In this document: piece after piece, positions 26,707-35,503 of the stretch
Numbering within the stretch: the first letter of the stretch is position 1
Layout of the letters: each line of letters begins with the position of its first letter
NCBI GenBank assembly: GCA_965223235.1
Contig: CBDCVV010000017.1
Location: 151,269-215,268, forward strand
Reading direction: 5' to 3'
Length of the DNA stretch: 64,000 nucleotides
From: UBA2589 sp965223235
GTDB lineage: Bacteria > Gemmatimonadota > Gemmatimonadetes > Longimicrobiales > Gaopeijiaceae
Notes under the pieces: model-generated
Told to the model about the DNA's origin: nothing
Seen by the model: the letters and a program-made list of their open reading frames with translations, nothing else
Databases searched by the model: none
Program-made: the position numbers and the translations under genes

Positions 26707-28979
26707 CGTGGCACCTGAAAGCCGCCGACTCGGCTCAGCGAAAGGTTCAAGCCGAAAGAGCGATACCCTGAGAAGCGGCCTTGTCCGAACAGGAGCTCGA
26801 TCGTGGAATCGTACGTTCCTCCCCGGCGCCGCAGCCCCAGGGAAGCCGATATGTCGGGAGCGTATTCACGCCCAGCTACCCGTCGCTCCTCAATGAGAGA
26901 GATGCCCGGACTAAGCCGCGCTGTGGCTTCCCACCGATCGCTTAGACTGCGGCCAAACTGAGCGTAAGGTCCGAACGCGATACTGTACTCGGGGTCCCAG
27001 TACAAAGGCACGCCTGTGCCCGCCGCGTCTGAGTAGTGCAAGAGACGGCCGGAGACACCCAGGGTGAGCGAGCGAGCCACACCTCGGCCTATTGAGGCGC
27101 CACCCCCTACTCGCAAATTCGTGTCGCCTCCGACGTTCCGGTGCTCGAGGCGGGCAACATCTCCGGTCGCCGCAAAGCTCCAACCGGAGCCGAAGGGAGT
27201 TGCGAAGTCGAGCCCGATCCGTTGTTGAACGACGGCAGCTTCGAGGGACTGGAGCGTGCGTGACGTCATGTGTGCCGGAGCTCGCTCGAGCACAACATCC
27301 GTACGCCTACCTAACTCACCGAGAAAGGAAACCGCGAAACCAACGGCCAGATCTGTGGCCCCGGGACGAGTAGTCTCGACTCCTAGCTGTGTCGCCGTGC
27401 GGACCCTTCCTAGCTGCCACCATCGAGCGAGTTCGAGCTCCGCATACGCTCCCTGCCGATCTCCTAGGGCACCCGTCAGGCCGAACCCCTCGATTCGACG
27501 TCCCCCGGCCTGCCCGCCCCAGGCCCAAGTGTCGTGCGTATCTACGTACTCGCCACCCACGTCCAACCGTAGGTACTCGTCCGTGTCCCCGAGCGCCCTA
27601 CTGAGGCCGCCGACACGGGGACGCTCCACCTCGTCCACGCGGGCTCGAACGTTGTCGCGGATGATATTCAGCCCCTCGATCGCGCGGCCATGGTCAGGTT
27701 GGGCCCGCAATGCCGCCTCATATCTCTGCTTGGCAGTGGCGTAAGACCCACTCCACCGATCCAGATCACCTAGTAGGGCAAGTACCTCAGCCCGATTCGG
27801 CTGCTCCGGGCCAGCCGTGGCAAGTTCGTCAGACGCCAAGAGCGACTCCAAACGGCTCTCGGCGGCGTCAGTATCATTCGTCCAGACCTCGAGCTGGGCC
27901 ATTCTGAACTGAAGACCCGGCGGACCGCCTCCTGCTAGCCGCTCGACCTCCTCGAGCGCCTCCAGGGCGCCGGCAAAATCTTCCTGTTCGAACTGGAGGA
28001 AGTTGGCATACGCCTCCCACGCTCGGGCATCGCCGGGGGTTTCCGCCAAGGCCCGCCGGAACAGTTCGGCCGCCACTTCCTCATTACCCTCTTCTCGAGC
28101 CGCAATCGCGAGGTCAAGTGTCGACGGCGGTTCAGCGACAGGCTCATCGGGATCGGGCTCAGGCTCAGCCAGCTCCGACTCCAACGCGGTGAGGAGATCA
28201 CCAGCACCGGCAGCTTCGACCTGCTCTCTACGGAGGGTCTTGAGCATGTCATCCGCGGCGATGAGATCGCCGCTCAGGTAGAGATAGCGGGCCAACTCGA
28301 CGGTGAGCGGAATCGAATCCGGATGTGATCTCAGCCCGTTCTCGAGGACGAGGATCGCTTCGTCGTAGTCTTCCCCCCAGGCGAGAGCCCTCGCCCACTC
28401 CAGCACGAGCGACGCGTCGTCCGGCCGGACGCTTACGAGATGTTGGTACTGGTCTCCTGCCTCACGAACGAGTCCCTGATCCCGCAGCGTCCGTGCGAAC
28501 ATCAAGATGAGATCGAAGTCGGCCCCACCCGAGACGAGGCGCCGAAACTCCGGTATGGCTAGGTCGTTTCGGCCTGCCTTGGTCAGGGTAATCGCGTACT
28601 CTCTCCTCACACCCGTGTCCCCGGGGTACTGGCGCAGGTAACTCACGAACATTGGGAGCGACTCCGCCCACCGGCCCGCGTTCAAGAGTGGAAGAACCTG
28701 GTTCCAGAACGCTTCTGATGGGCCCTCCGCGATGACCGTCGGTTCTGCGGGCGGTGGCAAGGGTCGGGGCGCAACCACAGGCGCGTCGAAGGGCTCGAAG
28801 GGCGTGGTGGGGTTCGGCAAGCCGACCCCGCCTTCGCGGAACCCTGAACTCAGCACATAGCGTTGGGGAAGTACGTACAGCACGAGGATCAGGGTTCCCG
28901 ACACCAGGAGAGTGGCGGTGCCGAGAAAGCCGAGGAAGTAGTTGCCTCCGCCTCCCCGCTTTCTATCCTGCTGGGGCAC
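26703..28979 (-). CDS. TPR and outer-membrane beta-barrel exopolysaccharide exporter (PgaA-like)
   Basis: The protein has 758 residues from the GTG at 28979. A hydrophobic signal or anchor helix lies near 15-40, then tetratricopeptide-type helical repeats to about residue 450 (for example REYAITLTKAGRNDLAIPEF and LLALLGDLDRWSGSYATAKQ-like units). A C-terminal beta-barrel of alternating hydrophobic strands follows. This matches PgaA/PelB/BcsC-type exporters, in which the TPR part handles polymer in the periplasm and the barrel forms the pore. It lies between the BcsE-like gene and the synthase and overlaps both. Confidence 0.8.
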   Translation of the reverse strand: MPQQDRKRGGGGNYFLGFLGTATLLVSGTLILVLYVLPQRYVLSSGFREGGVGLPNPTTPFEPFDAPVVAPRPLPPPAEPTVIAEGPSEAFWNQVLPLLNAGRWAESLPMFVSYLRQYPGDTGVRREYAITLTKAGRNDLAIPEFRRLVSGGADFDLILMFARTLRDQGLVREAGDQYQHLVSVRPDDASLVLEWARALAWGEDYDEAILVLENGLRSHPDSIPLTVELARYLYLSGDLIAADDMLKTLRREQVEAAGAGDLLTALESELAEPEPDPDEPVAEPPSTLDLAIAAREEGNEEVAAELFRRALAETPGDARAWEAYANFLQFEQEDFAGALEALEEVERLAGGGPPGLQFRMAQLEVWTNDTDAAESRLESLLASDELATAGPEQPNRAEVLALLGDLDRWSGSYATAKQRYEAALRAQPDHGRAIEGLNIIRDNVRARVDEVERPRVGGLSRALGDTDEYLRLDVGGEYVDTHDTWAWGGQAGGRRIEGFGLTGALGDRQGAYAELELARWWQLGRVRTATQLGVETTRPGATDLAVGFAVSFLGELGRRTDVVLERAPAHMTSRTLQSLEAAVVQQRIGLDFATPFGSGWSFAATGDVARLEHRNVGGDTNLRVGGGASIGRGVARSLTLGVSGRLLHYSDAAGTGVPLYWDPEYSIAFGPYAQFGRSLSDRWEATARLSPGISLIEERRVAGREYAPDISASLGLRRRGGTYDSTIELLFGQGRFSGYRSFGLNLSLSRVGGFQVPR

Positions 28980-30540
28980 GAACTGCCTCCAAGAGACCCC
29001 GGATCGCACCCTTCTCCGCGGGATGGCTGAGAACGTCGGCGGCTAACTCTCTCGCACCACCCGCATCCTTCTCGACGGCCCGCTCGAGTCGCGCCATAAA
29101 GGCACCGACTTGAGCCTCACGAGCTCCCTGCAGTAGCAACACACATAGGTCGTCCACTACGGTAACGAGGTCTCCCTCCTCAGCCCTCATCTGCGCCGCG
29201 GCCAATGATTCGAGTCCTGTCGGCTCGACGGCCTTGGCTCTGAGCGTGACCACACAAAAGAAAGCGTGATCGGGCTGTTCCGCCCTATCCGAGACCTGCT
29301 GCAGGAAAATCTCCGGAGAAACCCGTCCGTCGGGGTGCCCCGATACCGTGAGCTGGGTCTCCTCCTCGGGCGACGAACGCGAGTCACTCTGCGGCCTTGC
29401 CCCAGTCGAGATCGACTGTCGGATCCGCAGACCCAACTCACGGAAGTCGATGCCTCCGCTCAAGCAGTCATCCGCGCCAGCCTCGAGAATGCTGATCCGG
29501 TCCGTCGACCGAATCTGATCATCGGACGCAAAGACGATGGCCGCTCGCGACAAGGGCCGGATAGCCAAGCACGCCTGGATCGCTTGTCGCACCGCTTGGC
29601 GAGGAGAATGGATGAGGATCCCCCCGTACTTGGTTCCGGATTGGACGGCGGCGACGGCCTCGAACGGTTCTGAAACGACATCGGCGTCAAAAGCGCTCGC
29701 GGCCCACGCCCCCAAGTCCGAGGAATGGCCGTCGCCCAAGGAAACCAAGAGGAGCCGTCCCTCGTCGATTCCACCTCGATCGATCCCCCGACGTGCCGGA
29801 TAGCTCTCGGGTTCAACCAGCCCTTCCCCGGGCTTCAGTTCGAGCGAAATCGACTCGTCGCGGCCACCTGGTCGGGGGACGGCGCGAGCCAGCTTGACCT
29901 GGCACAGGCCGTCGTTTCGTCTTTCGAGGAGCAACCGCCCAGTGGTGGCTTGCGTAAGCCAGTCGGCGGAAGAGGGGAGTGAGATGGCTCCGCCGTCCAC
30001 GGTAAACGTGACAAGAACAGTCGCTGGGTTCCTGCGGGCCCACGACAAGAACGTCGTGCCCAAGAGAGTCCGGGCGCCGCCGCTCAGGAACATGGCGCCA
30101 GGGTCGATCGCAATCCGCCGTAGGTTGGGATTCGCTATCGAGGCAAGCTCTTCGACCACTTCCTCTGGTGCGATCGAACGGATCGCACGGAGCTCGAAGT
30201 CATCCTTGAAGCCGACAATCTGAAGCAGACCGGACTCCCACGCGTCCCACAGGTCGAAGCCCCACGCTCCTGCCACACTCAAGATGCTGTCGATCTCGGC
30301 ATTCGTGACCAGGAGAGATCCCTCGCCACGCGCGACTCCTTCGTGCACGAACTGCAGGGCGGCAACCATCTTTTCCGGCCCTGGAGCCCCCACAACGAGA
30401 TACGCGCCGCCCTCGTCGAGGCCACCGATACGCTCATCAAACGGAGCGATTCCGGAAGAGATCAAGTCAGAAGCCGCCGGGCGCCTAATCTCCACGTCGC
30501 GTGCAGAAGTGCCGTGCTGCGGGGGGGGCGTTGTGCTCAC
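28963..30540 (-). CDS. BcsE-like protein: degenerate RecA/KaiC + REC + GGDEF domains
   Basis: The protein has 525 residues, close to E. coli BcsE (523). Residues 25-245 look like a KaiC/RecA NTPase with a decayed P-loop (GAPGPEKM at 51-58, Lys kept, Ser/Thr lost) and RRIAIDPG in the Walker B place. Residues 262-378 resemble a receiver domain (IVFASDD, LEAGADDCL) without the phospho-accepting Asp and with Gly for the conserved Lys. Residues 400-525 resemble a decayed GGDEF domain (DLVTVVDDLCVLLLQGA at 457-473). The RxxD inhibitory-site motif is not intact; the nearest pattern is R452 with D457. It is the first gene of the exopolysaccharide operon and overlaps the exporter by 17 nt. A scaffold or c-di-GMP-linked regulator role is inferred from BcsE. 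Confidence 0.65.
   Translation of the reverse strand: MSTTPPPQHGTSARDVEIRRPAASDLISSGIAPFDERIGGLDEGGAYLVVGAPGPEKMVAALQFVHEGVARGEGSLLVTNAEIDSILSVAGAWGFDLWDAWESGLLQIVGFKDDFELRAIRSIAPEEVVEELASIANPNLRRIAIDPGAMFLSGGARTLLGTTFLSWARRNPATVLVTFTVDGGAISLPSSADWLTQATTGRLLLERRNDGLCQVKLARAVPRPGGRDESISLELKPGEGLVEPESYPARRGIDRGGIDEGRLLLVSLGDGHSSDLGAWAASAFDADVVSEPFEAVAAVQSGTKYGGILIHSPRQAVRQAIQACLAIRPLSRAAIVFASDDQIRSTDRISILEAGADDCLSGGIDFRELGLRIRQSISTGARPQSDSRSSPEEETQLTVSGHPDGRVSPEIFLQQVSDRAEQPDHAFFCVVTLRAKAVEPTGLESLAAAQMRAEEGDLVTVVDDLCVLLLQGAREAQVGAFMARLERAVEKDAGGARELAADVLSHPAEKGAIRGLLEAVRAPAG
28986..28990 (-). promoter_or_regulatory. Strong ribosome binding site that fixes the exporter start
   Basis: GGAGG lies 6 nt before the GTG at 28979 and inside the end of the BcsE-like gene. 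It favours this GTG over the upstream in-frame start at 29009, which would give a larger overlap. Confidence 0.6.
30521..30528 (-). repeat. C8 homopolymer in codons 5-7 of the BcsE-like gene
   Basis: On the coding strand, ACG is followed by eight C residues (the three Pro codons near the N-terminus). A one-base slip would frameshift the whole regulator, so this tract could be phase-variable or a sequencing trouble spot. Confidence 0.5.
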
Positions 30541-30671
30541 GGTATTTCTCGATCAGGTACGAGACAGGACATCTATCGATCTTCGTCGCCTCCATCCACT
30601 CAATCGAGGCGTTGTCTATATACGTGGCGGAGCCACTAACCACGCATGAATCGGGCCAATTACTTCAGTTC

Positions 30672-33635
30672 TTAAAAGCCCCACCAAAGTCGTATCGACG
30701 TTAGATCGTCCCCCGGATCCAACGGCCCTGCGTCCCACGTCGACGCGTACCCCGCCATCACTCCAGCGTTTCTCGCGATCCGATATCCGATACCACCCTC
30801 GAGTCGCTGGACATCCCAATCCCAGTCACCCAGGCCCGAAAGCTCCCTGAAGTCGATGCGTCCAAAGCGCACCGCGGCCGACCAGCGCGCGGAAAGATCC
30901 ATCTGGGCTTCGGCATTGAAGCCGATGTCTACAGCCTCTTCGTCGACGTTTGGAACTACCCACGAGTCGTGCACCATCTCGGCTCTCAACATGACCGGCC
31001 CGCGGGCAAAAGCTATGTCCGCGGCCCACATCTCTTGATCGTAGGTGAAGCCGGGGGGCACGTTGGCCGGACTATTCGGGATCTCGTTTCGCGCGTAGGG
31101 GCCCTTGTTGTAGGACGCACCCACCGAAACCTCAGGTGAAACCCTGACCTCGACCCCACCGATCCAAGACAGCGCTTGGACGACATCGAATTCATACCAA
31201 TCCGCCGGCTCGGAGGAAGGAGCACTGTTCATCGCCGCCAAGCGCACCTTGACGCGACCGGAGCCCAGCTTCGTCATGGCGCCCCACTGGTATGGTACAT
31301 CCCAAATTGGGGGCGCTCCGTCTCGGCGCCATTCTGCCGGATTGTCCTTCCAGCGGGAGAACCAGTCGGCGTTTTGCGGAGACCAGCGGCGGGAGATGAC
31401 CGTCCGATAGTCGTACATCAACGGAGGTCGGATGAAAGGATCGATCACGGACAAGTGACGGTCGCTATACGACCCGAACGGACTCGCGAAGATGCCCCCC
31501 TGGAGGGAGAACGACCCAGAAACGTTCCCGACGCGCAGATACGCTTGTTCGAGTCGGGCTTCCCAGAAGTCCGCAGTAGGCGCCTCACCACGATCTCCGC
31601 GCCACTCGACGAGAGCGTAGACGTGGTCGCCGTAGAACGTGTCGAGAAAGAGGCGCGCTCGGGGCGCGAAAAGATATCCCGAACCGAACGCCAGTCCCGA
31701 CAGCGCATTCTCGTCCGACTGGAACCAGAACGACTCAAGATCCAACTGTCCGGACAGATCGACTTGGAATGTCCCTTCTTCGGACAGATACCCGACCCCG
31801 GCATCCGCGAGCGTCGGCCACTGACCCGCGGCATCACATGGCTGGGCCACGAGCGCCCCTACCCCCAGGCTGAGAGCCAGGACAGCGGGTGCCGGTCTAC
31901 GCGGCAAGGCGGGTAAGCGAGCGGTGCTTGCGGACCGTGTTAGAGAGCGGTCCACGCCATCGACTGAGTACACCTCCACCTCCGATGAAAAGCCCTTTAA
32001 CGCCCGTGTCCCCGCTAAGGTGGCGAGGCACGCCTTACCTGCTAGCCGCCGCGTCTCACCAGACACTAAAATCTCACCTGCCCCAGCGGCGCCAGTGAGG
32101 CGCGCCGCGAGGTTCACGATGCTCCCGAGAACCGTGTAGTTGAGTCGATCGGGAGAGCCCATGTTCCCAGCCACCGCCGTTCCGCTGGCGACACCGATCC
32201 CGACCCCCACGAGACCCTCCCCCCGCCGCTCCCTCACTTTGTTCATTTGGAGCAGGCTCTCCTGCATTCGCACCGCTGCCGATACCGCTCGCAAGGCATG
32301 ATCGCGGCGAGCCACCGGAGCACCGAACACCGCCATGACCTCGTCTCCGACGAACTTGTCGACAATCCCGTCTTCGAGTTCGACTGCCTGTGCGAGGTGG
32401 CCCATACACTCATTGAGTAGCCGGATCACCTCTTGGGGCTCCATGCCTTCAGTGAGAGGCGTGAAGCCTCGAATATCTGCGAAGAGAACCGAGATCTCTC
32501 TGTTCTCGCCACCGAGCTCCAACGCCCCGCTCATCATTTCCTCAGCCACGTCCTCCGAGACGACTTTGCTCAGGACCGACCGGTACTGTTCACGGCGTTC
32601 GAGCCCCGCGGTCATTTCGTTGAAGGCGCCAGCCAGCATGCCGAGCTCGTCCACGGACTCGATCTCGACACGGGACTCGTAGTCACCGGACCCCACGCGT
32701 CGCGCTGCCTCTACCAGTGATCGGACCGGTCGTGTAAGGCTCCGGCTCAGAGCCCCCCCAAGTAGTACGGCCAAGAGCATGGCCCCGACGCCCGCCCCGA
32801 GTAGCGCCCAGGTGATTCGTCGAAACGGTGCCCGAACTTCGCTCACCGAAAGAGCGGTCACGCGGTGTCCCTCAGACGGCTCCCCTGGGACGAGTTCAGC
32901 GACGCTGATCGCCCACTCCTCGCCACCCACCGAAACACTGTTCTTCTCCCCATCGTCGACGACCGAGACCATGACCGTAGCAAGGTCGTCACTCACGTGG
33001 GGCGTGCGGAGACGGCATTCTCCCGCGACTACGTAACACCCCTGGAAGCCTTCGTCTTGACCCGCCTCGATAGGAATTCCCAACACTGCGGCACCCACTG
33101 TTCGGTACTGCCACTCGAGGTACACGGCGCGGACGTCGTACACCGTATCTCCAACGACCCGGTAGCCCCGATCCTGAAAGAGAGAGTCTCCCAGGATGAG
33201 CTGCTCGGACATCGCCTGTACCGATGCCGGATCTCCGCCAAAGTCGACCGCTCCATTGATTATGGAGACAACGGGGACGCCGGAAGCGTCCGTGATGACG
33301 GCGAGCGCGGACTGCTCCTGCTCGAGCTCTAGGCCGTAGCGAAGCTCTCCTTCGATTAGCTCGAAGTCGCCGCTACTGAGCGCTGAGCGCAGGAGGTTGA
33401 TCGAGCGGGGGTTGAGCACCAGGCGGTCGGCGAGGTCGGCGACATCTTGCCGGCGACGTTCATTCCACTGATCGAAGCTGCGTTCGGCCCGGGACACGGC
33501 TTCAAGCGATACCCGCTCGACCTGCCGCTCCGTCACTCCGCGCACCACGAGCGTGACAGTCAGCAAGAGCAGCGCGAGAGTGCCTAGGAGCGCCGAGAGC
33601 AGCTTGGCCGCGAAGCTCTCCCGGATCGAGATCAC
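30672..33635 (-). CDS. Class III nucleotidyl cyclase fused to an outer-membrane beta-barrel domain
   Basis: One uninterrupted frame of 987 residues. Residues 11-32 and 275-297 are membrane helices around a periplasmic sensor domain. A HAMP domain (298-350) and a class III cyclase catalytic domain (380-555) follow, with metal-binding Asp387 (FADIRGF) and Asp431 (FVGDE), Lys427, and the NLAAR transition-state residues at 508-512. After residue 560 comes a typical secretion signal (PAPAVLALSLGVGALVAQPC, about 581-600), then a porin-like barrel (610-987) ending in the aromatic terminus LWWGF. A cytoplasmic enzyme followed by a secreted barrel is topologically unexpected: either a true fusion, a lost stop codon, or a second start inside this frame (GTG near residue 561 or TTG near 577). 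It overlaps the cupredoxin gene by 4 nt. Confidence 0.72.
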   Translation of the reverse strand: MISIRESFAAKLLSALLGTLALLLLTVTLVVRGVTERQVERVSLEAVSRAERSFDQWNERRRQDVADLADRLVLNPRSINLLRSALSSGDFELIEGELRYGLELEQEQSALAVITDASGVPVVSIINGAVDFGGDPASVQAMSEQLILGDSLFQDRGYRVVGDTVYDVRAVYLEWQYRTVGAAVLGIPIEAGQDEGFQGCYVVAGECRLRTPHVSDDLATVMVSVVDDGEKNSVSVGGEEWAISVAELVPGEPSEGHRVTALSVSEVRAPFRRITWALLGAGVGAMLLAVLLGGALSRSLTRPVRSLVEAARRVGSGDYESRVEIESVDELGMLAGAFNEMTAGLERREQYRSVLSKVVSEDVAEEMMSGALELGGENREISVLFADIRGFTPLTEGMEPQEVIRLLNECMGHLAQAVELEDGIVDKFVGDEVMAVFGAPVARRDHALRAVSAAVRMQESLLQMNKVRERRGEGLVGVGIGVASGTAVAGNMGSPDRLNYTVLGSIVNLAARLTGAAGAGEILVSGETRRLAGKACLATLAGTRALKGFSSEVEVYSVDGVDRSLTRSASTARLPALPRRPAPAVLALSLGVGALVAQPCDAAGQWPTLADAGVGYLSEEGTFQVDLSGQLDLESFWFQSDENALSGLAFGSGYLFAPRARLFLDTFYGDHVYALVEWRGDRGEAPTADFWEARLEQAYLRVGNVSGSFSLQGGIFASPFGSYSDRHLSVIDPFIRPPLMYDYRTVISRRWSPQNADWFSRWKDNPAEWRRDGAPPIWDVPYQWGAMTKLGSGRVKVRLAAMNSAPSSEPADWYEFDVVQALSWIGGVEVRVSPEVSVGASYNKGPYARNEIPNSPANVPPGFTYDQEMWAADIAFARGPVMLRAEMVHDSWVVPNVDEEAVDIGFNAEAQMDLSARWSAAVRFGRIDFRELSGLGDWDWDVQRLEGGIGYRIARNAGVMAGYASTWDAGPLDPGDDLTSIRLWWGF

Positions 33636-34324
33636 CTCTTGAGCTCCACCTCGACCCGAGTGTCCGCCCCGTCCGTCACGGTAATCGTCCGTTCATCTTC
33701 TCGGTGGGACGGGTGCCACGATACCATCGTGTACTCACCGGGCGGCACGCCCTCGATTACAAAGGTGCCGTCGTCGGCGACCACGGCGTGGAAGGGGTTC
33801 TCAGTCACGAGAATGATACCCGCCATGTGCTTGTGGACTTCGCACGCGACTTCGACGACGCCAACCCGATCGAAGGTAACGTCACGGGACTCACCTTGTG
33901 GGAAGCGTCCGAGATCGAACGCCTTCGAGGACGAGTACGACAGGACGTTGTGGTGAATCGGATCTTCGTTCGGGAAAGAAACTGTCCCGCCGACCATGAG
34001 CGCGATCGTGGACGGCACGAACATCGAATCTTGCTGCACCATCGTAGCATGTCGTTCATACCCGGCCGGAGGGGCTCCCTGATACGACCCACGTAGATAC
34101 ACGACGGCGGATAGCGGTTGCACCTCCCTCGCAGGACCCCCTGCGTACCGATCAGCCCTACGTCGCAAAGGCGGCGGCGGCTCGAGCGTGACGGTACCGG
34201 TAACTCGACCCGTGCGAGGTGCAGCTTCGGCAGGCCCAAAACCCGTCGACTCCACATCTGACTGGCGACTCCCGCTCCACAAGCCGACGAAGGCTAGGGT
34301 CACGAGAGTGAATGCGATCTTCAA
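33632..34324 (-). CDS. Cupredoxin-like protein with carboxypeptidase-regulatory-like domain
   Basis: The protein has 230 residues. An N-terminal signal region (4-17) is followed by a plastocyanin-like fold: His124/125 in PIHHNVLS and the Cys161-x2-His164-x2-Met167 loop (CEVHKHMAG), the type 1 copper ligand pattern. The C-terminus (about 178-230) is a small beta-sandwich of the carboxypeptidase-regulatory type (GTFVIEGVPPGEYTMVSWH). It is probably a periplasmic electron carrier or copper-binding protein. It overlaps the cyclase-fusion gene by 4 nt. Confidence 0.78.
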   Translation of the reverse strand: MKIAFTLVTLAFVGLWSGSRQSDVESTGFGPAEAAPRTGRVTGTVTLEPPPPLRRRADRYAGGPAREVQPLSAVVYLRGSYQGAPPAGYERHATMVQQDSMFVPSTIALMVGGTVSFPNEDPIHHNVLSYSSSKAFDLGRFPQGESRDVTFDRVGVVEVACEVHKHMAGIILVTENPFHAVVADDGTFVIEGVPPGEYTMVSWHPSHREDERTITVTDGADTRVEVELKR

Positions 34325-34339
34325 ACCGGTCCTCCAGGG

Positions 34340-34921
34340 CTAGCTACGCTGCAACACGTTCCTTACAAAATCGACCGCAGAGCGCTCCACCGAGTTGCCC
34401 GTCACGGTATCCACTCCGATCCGTACCTCCTTGGCCGGATGAGTGTCGAACTCATCGACCCAGATCCGAACAGCGATCATCGCTGGATCGTCCACACAAA
34501 ATACCCACTCGAGGACGGATCCGCCGCCCCGCGACTCGTCGAACGGACCGAGGCGAGGGCGAAGTCTGAAGCGAAGTCCCGCGGGCACGTGGAGAGATCG
34601 GTCGTCGATGGCCGTACTATGACCGGCGCCTTCCAGTTTGCCCGCCACGTCGTGTAGAACCTCGGCGACAATTGTGAGCACAGGCCCGGCTAGCCCCTCT
34701 TGATCACCGGGGTGCGATATCGGTACCGGGTCGTCGTCGGGCCCTTTCCCCACTGTGTCGGCCGTGACCGGGGTTTGGGGCCGGTCAGCCCACCAGATCG
34801 GAGGACTCGGCGCTCGTGCCGTCTTCCGAGGTCGAGGCGAACGCTCCGACGGGGGTGCATTTTCCTCTGGGTGCTGTAGGGCGTCTACTGACGCCCAGGG
34901 ATCGAAGATCGGGTCTTCCAT
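34340..34921 (-). CDS. Hypothetical protein, 193 residues
   Basis: I recognise no family. The N-terminal third is Pro/Arg-rich and probably disordered. From about residue 80 it has an alpha/beta pattern (GPVLTIVAEVLHDVAG, then LHVPAGLRFRLRPRLG and a strand pair SVLEWVFCVDDPAMIAVRIW) and ends in a helix (SAVDFVRNVLQR). No signal or membrane segment is visible. It is 15 nt from each neighbour, so it is transcribed with the cupredoxin and cyclase genes. Confidence 0.55.
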   Translation of the reverse strand: MEDPIFDPWASVDALQHPEENAPPSERSPRPRKTARAPSPPIWWADRPQTPVTADTVGKGPDDDPVPISHPGDQEGLAGPVLTIVAEVLHDVAGKLEGAGHSTAIDDRSLHVPAGLRFRLRPRLGPFDESRGGGSVLEWVFCVDDPAMIAVRIWVDEFDTHPAKEVRIGVDTVTGNSVERSAVDFVRNVLQRS

Positions 34922-34936
34922 GACGTCGCCGAGTCG

Positions 34937-35416
34937 CTACTCGAGGTCGAGTGCTTCTCTCACGAAGGAAAGGAGCGTCTCCCGCACCCAAAGCTCGTCG
35001 ATGTCGATATCGGGTACGGATCCCAACTCCTTCACAGCACCCAGCCCTTTCGCTGATGACCACGACCGTGCGAAGAGACGATCGGGCTGTGGATCACCCC
35101 AAAGCAGCTCAACGGTCCACCGAAGCTCCTCGCCGGAATCGTACTCCATCGGTCCGCCCTTCGGGTACAAGTGAAGGCGTACGTTCGGCGGATAGGCATC
35201 CAGGAACTCTTGGTAGACAACCCTGTGTCCAGCCTGCTGCAACTTCTCGGCAACTTCACGCGAATGCGGAAGAACGAACTGTCGGAGGTGTTCGGCGCCC
35301 TTCTTCCTGGCGTTCTCCAACTTGAAGGCCCGCTGCACCATTCTACGGGTCTCGTCTTGCTTCCGACGCTCGTAGTTGGAGAGTAGAGCCTCTAGCTGAT
35401 CCGGTGGTTGATTCAC
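34937..35416 (-). CDS. Hypothetical protein, 159 residues
   Basis: I recognise no family. The first 65 residues are a charged helix, possibly coiled-coil (SNYERRKQDETRRMVQRAF). The rest is alpha/beta with repeated Trp (EELRWTVELLWGDPQPD) and a C-terminal helix. It is cytoplasmic by appearance. It precedes the other unknown gene by 15 nt on the same strand, and the two may act together. Confidence 0.55.
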   Translation of the reverse strand: MNQPPDQLEALLSNYERRKQDETRRMVQRAFKLENARKKGAEHLRQFVLPHSREVAEKLQQAGHRVVYQEFLDAYPPNVRLHLYPKGGPMEYDSGEELRWTVELLWGDPQPDRLFARSWSSAKGLGAVKELGSVPDIDIDELWVRETLLSFVREALDLE

Positions 35417-35458
35417 TTCACAACATCGTAGGGGGTGACCGCGTGCCTACTTCAAGGT

Positions 35459-35477
35459 GTCACCCGCGAAGGGTGAC
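35459..35477. other. 7-bp hairpin between the DUF11 gene and the unknown pair
   Basis: GTCACCC and GGGTGAC flank a 5-nt loop; a further GGGTGAC occurs about 40 nt away at 35433-35439. No T-tract follows on either strand, so it is a weak attenuator or operator candidate rather than a proven terminator. Confidence 0.3.
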
Positions 35478-35503
35478 GTGCCAGTGCAACGGCACGATGG
35501 ACG

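Noticed and set aside
25384..30540. Cellulose (bcs) operon, suggested by the BcsE-like protein
   Set aside because: The synthase has no PilZ domain and is PgaC-sized, there is no BcsB or BcsZ, and the partners are deacetylase- and GH18-like.
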